Shown: piece by piece, positions 7,925 to 15,367 of the stretch
How positions within the stretch are numbered: position 1 is the first letter of the stretch
How the letters are laid out: each line of letters opens with the position of its first letter
Source: GCA-2861595 sp035536185
GTDB lineage: Bacteria; Actinomycetota; Acidimicrobiia; Acidimicrobiales; GCA-2861595
Reading direction: 5' to 3'
Assembly: GCA_035536185.1 (NCBI GenBank)
Contig: DATLOM010000061.1
Span: forward strand, 1 to 64,000
DNA length: 64,000 nucleotides
Position numbers and translations under genes: made by a program
Notes under the pieces: generated by a model
Told to the model about the DNA's origin: nothing
What the model saw: only the letters and a program-made list of their open reading frames with translations
Databases searched by the model: none

Positions 7925-9783
7925 ACACCGCCAGCCCCGAAATGGTTGGCGGAGGCCCCGTTGCCCCCCGCCCGGACTTGGGTGACACCGGCGCCCCTCG
8001 CCCCCGAGCTGGTGACCAAAGCAGCGCTGGGGCGTCGCTTTCGATACCAGGTCCGGCGCCGGCGCCGTTGCGAGTCCGGTGGATGGGTCGGGTCCGGTAC
8101 CGGGATGCGCTGGCCCTCCAGCGTGGCATCCATGCCGGCGGCGCCGCCAGTGGCGACTACGTGCTGCTGATGGAGCACCACCCGGTGTACACCCTGGGGA
8201 TCCGGGCCTGGAAGGGCTCACCGCACGTGCTGGTGGACCCGTCGACGGTGGGAGCCGAGCTGGTGCCGGCCGACCGCGGGGGTGACGTCACCTATCACGG
8301 CCCCGGCCAGCTGGTCGGCTACCCGATCGTCTCGGTGCCCGTACGGCCCGGCGCCACCAGCGCCCACGTCCATGGCCTCGAGCAGTTGGTGATCGACGTC
8401 TTGGCGGACCTCGGGCTACCCGGAGCCACCCGCCGGCCCGGCTTCCCGGGGGTGTGGGTCGAGGACCGCAAGATCTGTGCCGTCGGCGTCCGCCTCACCA
8501 GGGGCCGCTCCATGCACGGCTTCGCCCTCAACGTGAATACAGACCTCTCGATGTTCTCCCACATCGTGCCCTGCGGCATCCGCGACGCCGGCGTGACGTC
8601 GCTGACGGCCGAGGGCGTGCCCGCCACCATGGCCGACGTCGTCGAAGCAATCGCCGGCCGGGCCGCGGCCCGCTGGGCCGGCGCCCTCGGCGTGGAGCGC
8701 CAGGACGTCGCCACCCGCACCCCCTCCAACGACTTGGGTGACCGAACAGCACCCCGCGGCGAACTTGGTGACCGAGGCGGCGCCAGGACGCCGCTTGCGA
8801 CCGCAGAAACAGTTCCCCCCGACGAAGTTGGTGACCAAAGCGTCGCCGAGGCGCCGCTTGTGACTGCCGGAACAGCCGGCGGTTGTTCGGATGCCTCCGA
8901 CGCACCCGGTGTGATCGCCATCGGTCCGAGGAAGCCGGCGTGGCTACGGGCTCCGGCCAACATGGGCCCGGCGTACCGGGAGCTCAAGCAGACGATGCGA
9001 TCGCTGGATCTCGTCACGGTGTGCGAGGAGGCCGGCTGCCCCAACATCTTCGAGTGCTGGGGCGCGGGCACGGCCACGTTCATGCTCAACGGGGATCGCT
9101 GCACCCGGGCCTGCGGCTTCTGCCTGGTCGACACCCGCCGCCCCGCCGCCCTCGACCCGACCGAGCCCGAGCGGGTGGCCGAGGCCGTGGCCGAGATGGG
9201 CCTCGCTCACGCCGTGGTGACCGCGGTCGCCCGCGACGACCTTCCCGACGGCGGCGCCTCGGCCTTCGCCACCACGGTGGGCGCCATCCGCCGGCGCACA
9301 CCGACCACGACCGTCGAGCTCCTCATCCCCGACTGCAAGGGCGACCCCGACGCTCTGGAGGCCATCTTCGCTGCTCGCCCGGACGTGCTCAACCACAACC
9401 TAGAGACGGTGGCCCGCCTGCAGCGGGCCGCTCGCCCCTCGGCCTCCTACGCCCGCAGCCTCGCTGTCCTCGCTCGGGCCAAGGCCGCCGGTCTGGCCAC
9501 CAAGTCGGGGTTGATGCTCGGGATGGGGGAGAGCGAGGAGGAGGTCGCGGGTGCTCTGGCCGACCTGCGGGCCGTGGGCGTGGACATCGTGACCATCGGC
9601 CAGTACCTGCGGCCGACCGCCGCCCACCTACCGGTGGACCGGTGGTGGCACCCGGACGAGTTCACCAGGCTCAGGCGCCGGGCCGAGGCCATGGGCTTCG
9701 CCCACGGAGAGGCGTCACCCCTCACCCGCTCGAGCTACCACGCCCGTGACGCCGTGACGTCGGTGACCAGCCCAGGCCGGTAG
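7921..9783 (+). CDS. lipBA: LipB-LipA fusion (octanoyltransferase / lipoyl synthase)
   Basis: 620-residue fusion of two consecutive lipoate enzymes. Residues about 50-260 are LipB: GGDVTYHGPGQLVGY, catalytic K184 (EDRKICAVG) and C218 (HIVPCGI). It moves octanoyl from ACP to a lipoyl domain. Residues about 330-612 are LipA, a radical SAM enzyme that inserts two sulfurs: auxiliary-cluster cysteines C368, C373 and C379, SAM-cluster C394, C398 and C401 (CTRACGFC), and the C-terminal TRSSYHA serine motif. The N-terminal 45 residues and the linker (about 262-325) are low-complexity with repeated [DE]-x-GD motifs and derive from palindromic DNA repeats. The GTG start overlaps the E2 stop. The E2 encoded just before is the likely substrate. 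Confidence 0.93.
   Translation: MNTASPEMVGGGPVAPRPDLGDTGAPRPRAGDQSSAGASLSIPGPAPAPLRVRWMGRVRYRDALALQRGIHAGGAASGDYVLLMEHHPVYTLGIRAWKGSPHVLVDPSTVGAELVPADRGGDVTYHGPGQLVGYPIVSVPVRPGATSAHVHGLEQLVIDVLADLGLPGATRRPGFPGVWVEDRKICAVGVRLTRGRSMHGFALNVNTDLSMFSHIVPCGIRDAGVTSLTAEGVPATMADVVEAIAGRAAARWAGALGVERQDVATRTPSNDLGDRTAPRGELGDRGGARTPLATAETVPPDEVGDQSVAEAPLVTAGTAGGCSDASDAPGVIAIGPRKPAWLRAPANMGPAYRELKQTMRSLDLVTVCEEAGCPNIFECWGAGTATFMLNGDRCTRACGFCLVDTRRPAALDPTEPERVAEAVAEMGLAHAVVTAVARDDLPDGGASAFATTVGAIRRRTPTTTVELLIPDCKGDPDALEAIFAARPDVLNHNLETVARLQRAARPSASYARSLAVLARAKAAGLATKSGLMLGMGESEEEVAGALADLRAVGVDIVTIGQYLRPTAAHLPVDRWWHPDEFTRLRRRAEAMGFAHGEASPLTRSSYHARDAVTSVTSPGR
7972..8050 (+). repeat. Palindromic coding repeat copies in LipB N-terminal extension
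   Basis: Two units: 7972-8004, starting ACTTGGGTGAC, and 8006-8050, reading GCTGGTGACCAAAGC then GGCGTCGCTTTCG. The second matches the units at 8761 and 8824 and keeps the internal inverted repeat AAAGC...GCTTT. They encode the GD-rich residues 17-44, which ordinary LipB proteins would not be expected to have. Confidence 0.6.
8731..8875 (+). repeat. Palindromic coding repeat array in LipB-LipA linker
   Basis: Three units: a partial one at 8731, then two 52-base copies at 8761-8812 and 8824-8875 that agree at about 41 of 52 positions. Both run GAA.TTGGTGACC, then an arm AAGCG.CGCC-like, then its inverse CGCCGCTTG.GAC, and end AACAG. All are read in one frame as (D/E)(L/V)GD(R/Q)...A...PL.TA. 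The unit has the shape of a hairpin repeat accommodated inside a coding sequence. Confidence 0.7.
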
Positions 9784-9793
9784 ACGGCGGGGC

Positions 9794-10129
9794 TCAGCTG
9801 AAGCGGCCGGCCGTGTATGTCAGCAGCACGGCCGTGAAGATCAGGCTCATCATGGCGAAGATCATGGTGCGCGACTGAGCGGCCAGCTCCGCGTGCATTC
9901 GCCCGATCACCCGCTCCTCCACCTTCTCGATGCGCTCCTCGAGCTTCTCGAAACGGAGGTTCATCCGGTCCTCCAGGGCGGCGAGACGGAAGTCGAGGTC
10001 ACTCTTGGTGGCGACCTCCGCCCAGCCGACCGGGGGCAGGTGAGCCATCAAGATCTCAGCGGCCTTGGGGCCGAGCGCGTCATCGAGCCGCTGGAACAGC
10101 TCCTGGCGGGAACGATCATCAATGGACAT
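9794..10129 (-). CDS. Coiled-coil protein with C-terminal membrane anchor
   Basis: 111 residues. After a soluble N-terminus (MSIDDRSRQELFQRLDDALGPKAAEILMAHLPPVGW) comes a heptad-rich coiled coil (about 45-85: RLAALEDRMNLRFEKLEERIEKVEERV) and a C-terminal TM helix (about 90-108). The GGAGGTGC ribosome site lies just upstream of the chosen ATG; the open frame continues upstream but has no start signal. The LMAHLPPVGWAEVATK segment recurs in small actinobacterial proteins I recall only as uncharacterised. Function unknown; it is convergent with lipBA. Confidence 0.75.
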   Translation of the reverse strand: MSIDDRSRQELFQRLDDALGPKAAEILMAHLPPVGWAEVATKSDLDFRLAALEDRMNLRFEKLEERIEKVEERVIGRMHAELAAQSRTMIFAMMSLIFTAVLLTYTAGRFS

Positions 10130-10225
10130 GGTGCACCTCCTGCTCGGGCTCGGCAAGCGGGAGGGTTGAGGAACTCTCCGATCCGCCACCAGCATGGCCG
10201 ATGGGTGTGACAAGTACACGGCTCC

Positions 10226-10231
10226 TACTCT
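10226..10231 (+). promoter_or_regulatory. Leaderless -10 box of the M24 peptidase
   Basis: TACTCT ends six bases before the ATG at 10238; no ribosome site is visible. Confidence 0.55.
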
Positions 10232-10237
10232 GGCTCC

Positions 10238-11329
10238 ATGAGGCAGGAGCGGCTGGCGCGCGTGCGCGCCCGGATGGAGGAGCTCGATGTGGAGGTGCTG
10301 CTCCTGTCGCTCGGCGCCGATCTTCCGTGGCTGACGGGGTACCAGGCGATGCCCCTGGAGCGTCTCACCATGCTCGTGCTCCCCGTCGACGAACGGGCCA
10401 CCCTTGTCGTGCCTGCCCTGGAGGCGGCCCGTGTCGAAGAGGACGATGCCGTCTTCGGCCTCCGCCCTTGGAGCGAGACCGAAGATCCCGTCGCTCTCGT
10501 GGCCGGTCTGGTGGGGGGCCGGCGGCGCCTCGCCGTTTCGGACCGGACCTGGGCGACCTTCGTGCTCGAGCTGCAGGCCCGTCTCCCCGGCGGCACGTGG
10601 TCGACGTCGTCGGCTGTCACGTCGCCGCTTCGGGCGGTCAAGGATCGCGTCGAGGTGGAGATCCTGCGCCGGGCGTCGGTTGCGGCCGATCGAGTGGCCG
10701 CTCAACTGGTCGACGGGGAGATACCGCTGTTGGGGCGAAGCGAGGCCGAGGTCTCGGCCGATCTGGGGCAACGCCTGATAGCCGAAGGCCATCAGAAGGT
10801 GAACTTCGCCATCGTGGGCAGCGGGCCTTACTCGGCCAGTCCCCACCACGAGCCGGGGCGGCGGCGAATCGGTCCGGACGAGGCGGTTGTCTGCGACTTC
10901 GGCGGGAGCCTCGACGGCTACTGCTCCGACATCACCCGCACCGTCTTCACCGGCGAGCCGCCGGCTGACTTTCGCCACCTGTACGCCGTCCTCCAGGCCG
11001 CCCAGGCCGCCGCGGTGGAGGCGGCCACCGTCGGCACGCCGTGTGAGGACGTGGACGGCGTGGCCAGGCGGATCATCGAGCAGGGCGGCTACGGCCCCCA
11101 CTTCATGCACCGCACCGGCCACGGCATAGGGATGGAGGAGCACGAAGATCCCTACCTGGTCGGGGGGAACTGCGAGCCCCTGGCCGCAGGTCACGCCTTT
11201 TCCGTGGAGCCTGGCATCTACCTGCGCAACCGCTGGGGCGCCCGCATCGAGGACATCGTCATCGCCTCCGACGACGGCCCCGAGCCGCTCAACTCGGTCT
11301 CCCACGATCTGGCCATCGTGGAGGCGTGA
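10238..11329 (+). CDS. pepQ: Xaa-Pro aminopeptidase/dipeptidase (M24)
   Basis: 363-residue metallopeptidase with the usual creatinase-like N-terminal domain (1-125) and pita-bread catalytic domain. Metal ligands: D in CDFGGSLDGY, D in CSDITRT, H in HRTGHGIGME, E in VEPGIYL and E in RIEDIV, all present. It removes residues next to proline, in the cytoplasm. It appears to be monocistronic or cotranscribed with the membrane protein that starts 28 bases later. Confidence 0.9.
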   Translation: MRQERLARVRARMEELDVEVLLLSLGADLPWLTGYQAMPLERLTMLVLPVDERATLVVPALEAARVEEDDAVFGLRPWSETEDPVALVAGLVGGRRRLAVSDRTWATFVLELQARLPGGTWSTSSAVTSPLRAVKDRVEVEILRRASVAADRVAAQLVDGEIPLLGRSEAEVSADLGQRLIAEGHQKVNFAIVGSGPYSASPHHEPGRRRIGPDEAVVCDFGGSLDGYCSDITRTVFTGEPPADFRHLYAVLQAAQAAAVEAATVGTPCEDVDGVARRIIEQGGYGPHFMHRTGHGIGMEEHEDPYLVGGNCEPLAAGHAFSVEPGIYLRNRWGARIEDIVIASDDGPEPLNSVSHDLAIVEA

Positions 11330-11357
11330 CCGCCGATCGGCTGCGAGCTGCCGGACG

Positions 11358-12236
11358 ATGATCCGACTCGATGCGGCCACGGTGCTCTTGCAATGGGCGA
11401 CCGGTGGGTTGTTCTTCCTGTGGGTGACCACGCGGGAGCGGGAGGTGGGCATCGGCTACGGCTGGCTGTTGCGAGCGTCGTTCGGGTTGATCGCCCTGGG
11501 CGCGGTGGTGACGGGGGCGCTACTGGAGCCGGTCCCGGTGCGCGATGTCTCAGCTGCCCTCGTCGCCCTTGCCACCGGTGCCGCCCTTGCCGTATCTATC
11601 GTGCGGCGCAAGGCCGGTGTGGCCGGCGAGCGGGCCCGGGAAGCACGTCGGGCTGCTCGTGTGGGCGCGGCGGCCAAGGTGGGATCAAGGGCCGAGGCCA
11701 ACTCTGACGACGCAACGGGACCCGGGGTTCCTGCGACCGGTGCCGAGTTCCCACCCCAACTCGACCTGATCGCACCGTCCATCGGCGTGGTGGGGCTGGT
11801 CGCTGCCGGCATGGCCGCCGGCGGGCCCGATGTTCTGGCCGTGGTGCGGACTCTGGCCGGTGCCGCCTTCCTCGGTGCCGTCACCGACGCCATGCTCCTG
11901 GGCCACTGGTACCTGGTGCAGCCGGGCCTGGGCCGGGCACCCCTCAACGATCTCAACCGCTGGCTCGCCGTCGTGTGGCCCGTCGAGGTGGCCGCGCTTC
12001 TATGGCCGCCGGGCATGTTGTCGGTGTTCTCCGGGAGCGTCGACGACGGGTACGGCGGCATCCTCGGCTGGTTCTGGCTGGCCTGCGCCGGCACCACCCT
12101 CGCGCTCACCTTCGTGACCAGGGCCGCCCTCAAGGAGCGGGCCTACTCGGCGGTCATGGCCGCCACCGGTCTGCTGTACCTGGCCATCCTCACCGCCTTC
12201 GGTACCGATCTGGTGGCCCGGGCCGTCCTGGCCTGA
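11358..12236 (+). CDS. Multi-span membrane protein, unknown
   Basis: 292 residues with about seven or eight predicted hydrophobic spans: three before residue 83, then a charged and low-complexity cytoplasmic-type loop (about 84-132, rich in R, A and G), then four or five more. Recognisable but unassigned segments are GHWYLVQPGLGRAPLND and LLYLAILTAFGTDLVAR. The loop looks like an insertion between two membrane bundles. I see no catalytic motif. It has no good ribosome site, so it may be translated after pepQ from one mRNA. Confidence 0.7.
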   Translation: MIRLDAATVLLQWATGGLFFLWVTTREREVGIGYGWLLRASFGLIALGAVVTGALLEPVPVRDVSAALVALATGAALAVSIVRRKAGVAGERAREARRAARVGAAAKVGSRAEANSDDATGPGVPATGAEFPPQLDLIAPSIGVVGLVAAGMAAGGPDVLAVVRTLAGAAFLGAVTDAMLLGHWYLVQPGLGRAPLNDLNRWLAVVWPVEVAALLWPPGMLSVFSGSVDDGYGGILGWFWLACAGTTLALTFVTRAALKERAYSAVMAATGLLYLAILTAFGTDLVARAVLA

Positions 12237-12254
12237 CCAAAGCGCACCGCGGTT

Positions 12255-13190
12255 TCAAGGTCGGCGGAGGGGAGCCGTTCCAGTAGCAGGCGCGTGATCC
12301 TCGCCGACCCGATTCACGGGCACCGCATCCTTCGACCAGTCGTAGAAGGCGCTGAAGCGGGCCACCGCGCGGTCGCCGACGGTGTTCCAAGGGAGTTCGA
12401 AGACCATGCGCGACCCGCCTAGCGCGAACGAGCCGGGATAGCGGACGAGGTCACCCTCGGCGTAGAGATATGCGAACCACCCGTCCGGTGACCCGTCGGC
12501 AAAGACTTGGTAATCGCTGCTGGGCCGGTCGCCCACGTAAAGGTCGACACCCACGCCGGCCACTTCGTCGGCGGGCAACTGCTGAGGCAGGGCGCCGGCG
12601 ACGTCGACTACCACCCGTGCCCTCGAACCGTCGTCCTCGATCGAAACCCGAACCACATCGACATAGGGCGGCGTCAGCAGCCCGGCGTCGCCGGCGGGGT
12701 CGGGCACGGATCCAGCAGACCGGAAGCCCGGCGGCGGCACTGGAGGAGGAACTGTGCCCGCAGCCCCGGGCGGCGGCGTACCGGAGGTGTTGTCGTGCTC
12801 GGTGCCGGGTACCCCGGGGGCTGTCTCGCCAGCACCGCCAGAAGCACCACGTTCGCTGACTGGTCCGCCAACTGGTGCCGTCGTGGCTGACGTGGAGCCG
12901 ACACCCGCACCCCGCCGGGGTGCGGTCGTGGAAGCACCCCGGGGAATGGTCGTGACGGAGCCCTCCGCCATGGCTCCCGGCACCGTGGAGGATCCTGCAG
13001 CAACGGCATCGTCCCTGGCGGCGTCGGGAACCAGGGGGACCGCCTTGGTGGCGAGGTCCCGGCTACGGGCGTCAGCCGAGCGGCTCGGTTCCCTGCCGCC
13101 GGCGGCGCAAGAAGTGGCCAGTAGGGCCGCGGCCGCAGCGATTGCCCAAGCTGCCATCACGTGACGCCGGCGCTTTCGCGCCGGCGTCAA
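12255..13190 (-). CDS. Lipoprotein with Pro/Thr-rich linker and C-terminal beta domain
   Basis: 311 residues. N-terminal basic stretch (RKRRRH), hydrophobic core and lipobox LATSC with C28, so a diacylglyceryl-anchored exported protein. A linker rich in P, G, T and A runs to about 165. The C-terminal domain (about 170-300: DPAGD...PYVDVVRVSIEDDGSRARVVVDV...FELPWNTVG) looks like a beta-sandwich that reports or binds a ligand; no enzyme motif is seen. The start is uncertain: TTG at 13190 keeps the basic n-region, while GTG 13160 and ATG 13157 would lose it. The lipoprotein at 13888 has the same architecture. Confidence 0.7.
   Translation of the reverse strand: MTPARKRRRHVMAAWAIAAAAALLATSCAAGGREPSRSADARSRDLATKAVPLVPDAARDDAVAAGSSTVPGAMAEGSVTTIPRGASTTAPRRGAGVGSTSATTAPVGGPVSERGASGGAGETAPGVPGTEHDNTSGTPPPGAAGTVPPPVPPPGFRSAGSVPDPAGDAGLLTPPYVDVVRVSIEDDGSRARVVVDVAGALPQQLPADEVAGVGVDLYVGDRPSSDYQVFADGSPDGWFAYLYAEGDLVRYPGSFALGGSRMVFELPWNTVGDRAVARFSAFYDWSKDAVPVNRVGEDHAPATGTAPLRRP
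13163..13188 (-). terminator. GAAA-loop hairpin
   Basis: A perfect 11-bp stem (GACGCCGGCGC) with a four-base loop (GAAA on the minus strand), 38 bases after the stop of the secreted-protein gene at 13226. It probably terminates or attenuates that transcript, yet it also encodes the basic n-region of the next lipoprotein if that starts at TTG 13190. Confidence 0.5.
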
Positions 13191-13225
13191 CGGGATGTGT
13201 GCTGCGCGTTCGGGTCTCTCGACGA

Positions 13226-13780
13226 TTACGAGGGCCGGCAGCCGCCGTTGCGGCAGTCGTGGGGCACGAAGACCTTCATACCGTCACCGGCGACAGCGGG
13301 GCTGGACATGCAGCCATCCTCGGGTGCTGCGTCACCGTCCTCATTGTTGGTCGCCGTGTAGTCGAACTCGTAGACCCTTCCACCAGCAGCGTTCTTGTGG
13401 CCCGAGCGCTCCGACCGCGCGCTGCCATAGGCGACGGCTGAGTCTGTGCCACTGGCCATGCCGTTGCCACCGGTGGAGTCGGTGGCCGAGGGCGTGTTGC
13501 CGGTGCCGTTGACCTCCTCACCATCCACGATCTCGTTGTGCGGGTTGGCCGTGATGGTCAGCGTCTTGTCGCCGGCATCCGGGTCCGAGTAGGTGAACGT
13601 GATCGTCTGCGCCTTGTGGTTCGGGGGCCACAGCTTGGCCGGCGACCACGTGATCTTGCCGTCGTCTCCACACGGGTTGACTTCACCACCGCCCGAGTTC
13701 TTGTTGGCGGCATCGGCGGGCGCCAGCATCCCGAAAGCAGCCAGAGCGGCACCAGCCAAGGCCAAACGAGTCATCTTCAT
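13226..13780 (-). CDS. Small secreted protein with LWPPNH motif
   Basis: 184 residues with a Sec signal peptide (cleavage near ADA-AN at 24). The mature part contains SPAKLWPPNHKAQTITFTYSDPDAG, a motif common in extracellular beta-sandwich and HYR-like domains, and four cysteines (in NPCGD, DGCMS, HDCRN and GGCR) that could form two disulfides. The start is set by a GGGAGG ribosome site before ATG 13780; the longer open frame has none. Neighbours are two lipoproteins on the same strand. The ligand is unknown. Confidence 0.75.
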   Translation of the reverse strand: MKMTRLALAGAALAAFGMLAPADAANKNSGGGEVNPCGDDGKITWSPAKLWPPNHKAQTITFTYSDPDAGDKTLTITANPHNEIVDGEEVNGTGNTPSATDSTGGNGMASGTDSAVAYGSARSERSGHKNAAGGRVYEFDYTATNNEDGDAAPEDGCMSSPAVAGDGMKVFVPHDCRNGGCRPS

Positions 13781-13887
13781 TTCAGATCCTCCCAGTCGCA
13801 GTCCGTAGCCCCAGTCGGCTGGGTTCAGTGTCGCAGGTATTCCGTCGAGAGTCAACAAATTGATCTCTATTTCGTAATCGTCATAGA

Positions 13888-14838
13888 TCAACGGGCAAAT
13901 CGGGCGAAACCGTCGTTGTCCGGCGCATCGTCCCTCGCCGCGGCCGGCGTCGATATGAACTCGTAGCGGCCCCATTCCGAGGCCAGGGACCATCTGAAGG
14001 CGGGGGGATCGGCCAAGTGGGCCAGCGGGAACCGGAGCACCAGCTCGTCGCCGGCGACTTCGACCGCCACTCCCGCCGCCTGGCCGAACTTCGCCCCGCC
14101 GCCGGTGTTGTCGAAGTATGCGCTCCCCCAACCGCTGTCGGCCAGGTTGACCCAGATCTCGTAGTCGACGACGCCGTCACCGTCGACGTCGAAGAACGAG
14201 GCGACGTTCATCGTGCGGTCCTCGGGCCCGTTCGCCGCCACTGGACCGCCCATCCGCACCCGCAACTCGAAGCCGGAATGCGAGCGGCTGAGGCGCCCCC
14301 CGGTGAGGTCGGCGTAGGGCGGAGGCGGGTCCAATGACGGGGTCAAGTCGCCCCTGGGATCGGAGAACGAGGCGACGCCGCCGCCGGAAGACGGCGTACC
14401 GCCACCTGCGGCGGCCGGCGCCGTGGTGGCCACCGGCGCCTGGTCGGAGGGAGCCCTGGTCTCGCCCGGCGCGGGGGCCTCGGTTCTCGAAGTTGCCCCG
14501 GCGGCGTCAGCTTGTTCGGCTCCTTCGGGATCGATGGTGTTGCCGCCGCCTCCCCGGGTTCCCTCGGCACGACGAGACGTGTTGCTCCTCGGCGCCGAGC
14601 TCGTTGGACTGCCGGGAACCGGAACCGTGGTCGAAGCTCCTTCGCCTGCCGGTGCCGGTAGGTCGCCCGGAGACGGCACGGGCTCGGCAACCTGTCCGGC
14701 CGGGCCGGGCTCGGCAGGGAACATCGGCCGGAGGGCGTCGCGGTCGGACAACGGCGAGGGGTCACGGCTATCGGGACTGCAGGCCACGGTGCCAAGCAGC
14801 AGCAGCAGAAGGACCAGCGGGCCGTACTTCTTTCGCAT
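13888..14838 (-). CDS. Lipoprotein with Pro/Thr-rich linker and C-terminal beta domain
   Basis: 316 residues. Signal MRKKYGPLVLLLLLLGTVACSPDS, lipobox GTVAC with C20. A long disordered A/P/T/G linker runs to about residue 155. The C-terminal domain (about 160-315) includes YADLTGGRLSRSHSGFELRVRM, FFDVDGDGVVDYEIWVNL and ELVLRFPLAHL, suggesting a DOMON- or CBM9-like ligand-binding sandwich (inference). A GGGGAG ribosome site precedes the ATG. Architecture parallels the lipoprotein at 12255, so the two probably arose by duplication. Confidence 0.75.
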   Translation of the reverse strand: MRKKYGPLVLLLLLLGTVACSPDSRDPSPLSDRDALRPMFPAEPGPAGQVAEPVPSPGDLPAPAGEGASTTVPVPGSPTSSAPRSNTSRRAEGTRGGGGNTIDPEGAEQADAAGATSRTEAPAPGETRAPSDQAPVATTAPAAAGGGTPSSGGGVASFSDPRGDLTPSLDPPPPYADLTGGRLSRSHSGFELRVRMGGPVAANGPEDRTMNVASFFDVDGDGVVDYEIWVNLADSGWGSAYFDNTGGGAKFGQAAGVAVEVAGDELVLRFPLAHLADPPAFRWSLASEWGRYEFISTPAAARDDAPDNDGFARFAR

Positions 14839-14887
14839 TAGACGCTCCCCGGTGATCGCGAAATCCTACATTGCCCTATCGCCACTA

Positions 14888-14916
14888 TTGCATCCGGCTT
14901 TCCGAAGAGGTATCGT
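14888..14916 (+). promoter_or_regulatory. Sigma70-like promoter of the small secreted protein
   Basis: TTGCAT, a 17-base spacer and TATCGT, in a locally AT-rich stretch, with the -10 box ending 43 bases before the GTG at 14960. Confidence 0.45.
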
Positions 14917-14959
14917 AGCCCTAGCCGAGATACGGCGGGTAAGTTACTGGGGAGGCAAT

Positions 14960-15298
14960 GTGAAGAAGCAATTGTTGGCGATGCTGGCTGGGGTAGCACT
15001 GGCGAGCGGCGGTGCGGTAGGTGCCGCATTCGCCGGTAACGGTCCTGATGCCAACGGCCCGGCGAAGCACGGTCTGTGCACCGCCTACCACAACGGCAGT
15101 GCGAACGGGCAGGCGAACAAGCGCAAGGCTCAGCCTTTCGTCAACCTCGAGCAGGCGGCGAAGGAAGCCGACGAGGCTGATGGCGAGGACAACTACACCA
15201 CGACAGCGGATGAAGTCGCGGCATTCTGCGCCGGCCTCATCGGCGGTCGCGCCGGCAACGGCAAGCCCACCCCTGGCGGGGGCAACGCCAAGGCTTAG
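14960..15298 (+). CDS. Small secreted protein
   Basis: 112 residues: signal peptide MKKQLLAMLAGVALASGGAV with cleavage near AFA-GN (26), then a hydrophilic mature part with CTAYHNGSANGQ and one further cysteine (AAFCAGL), ending in a Gly-rich tail. The GTG start is fixed by GGGGAGG five bases upstream; the frame is open far upstream but that part is antisense to the lipoprotein gene. A terminator follows. No family is recognised; the CTAYHNGS..G...K pattern looks conserved-type, and it sits with three other exported proteins. Confidence 0.75.
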   Translation: MKKQLLAMLAGVALASGGAVGAAFAGNGPDANGPAKHGLCTAYHNGSANGQANKRKAQPFVNLEQAAKEADEADGEDNYTTTADEVAAFCAGLIGGRAGNGKPTPGGGNAKA

Positions 15299-15320
15299 AA
15301 GTAGTAGACCGGCATTGCGG

Positions 15321-15346
15321 ACGGGGGCCTTCGGGCCCCCGTTTTC
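15321..15346 (+). terminator. Rho-independent terminator
   Basis: Stem ACGGGGGCC/GGCCCCCGT with a TTCG loop followed by TTTCG, 22 bases past the stop codon. It lies between convergent genes and may also stop metH transcripts. Confidence 0.85.
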
Positions 15347-15367
15347 GCGCCGGCAGTTGAAGTTGCC

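Noticed and set aside
11685..11760. Linker of the membrane protein at 11358 as a further copy of the lipBA palindromic repeat
   Set aside because: Reverse-complement similarity is limited to about a dozen bases (GAACTCGGCACCGG) and the inverted arms are missing.
12232..12262. TGACCAAAGCG at the end of the membrane protein gene as another repeat copy
   Set aside because: Only the core of about 11 bases matches; the rest of the unit is not there. Could be a decayed copy but not supportable.
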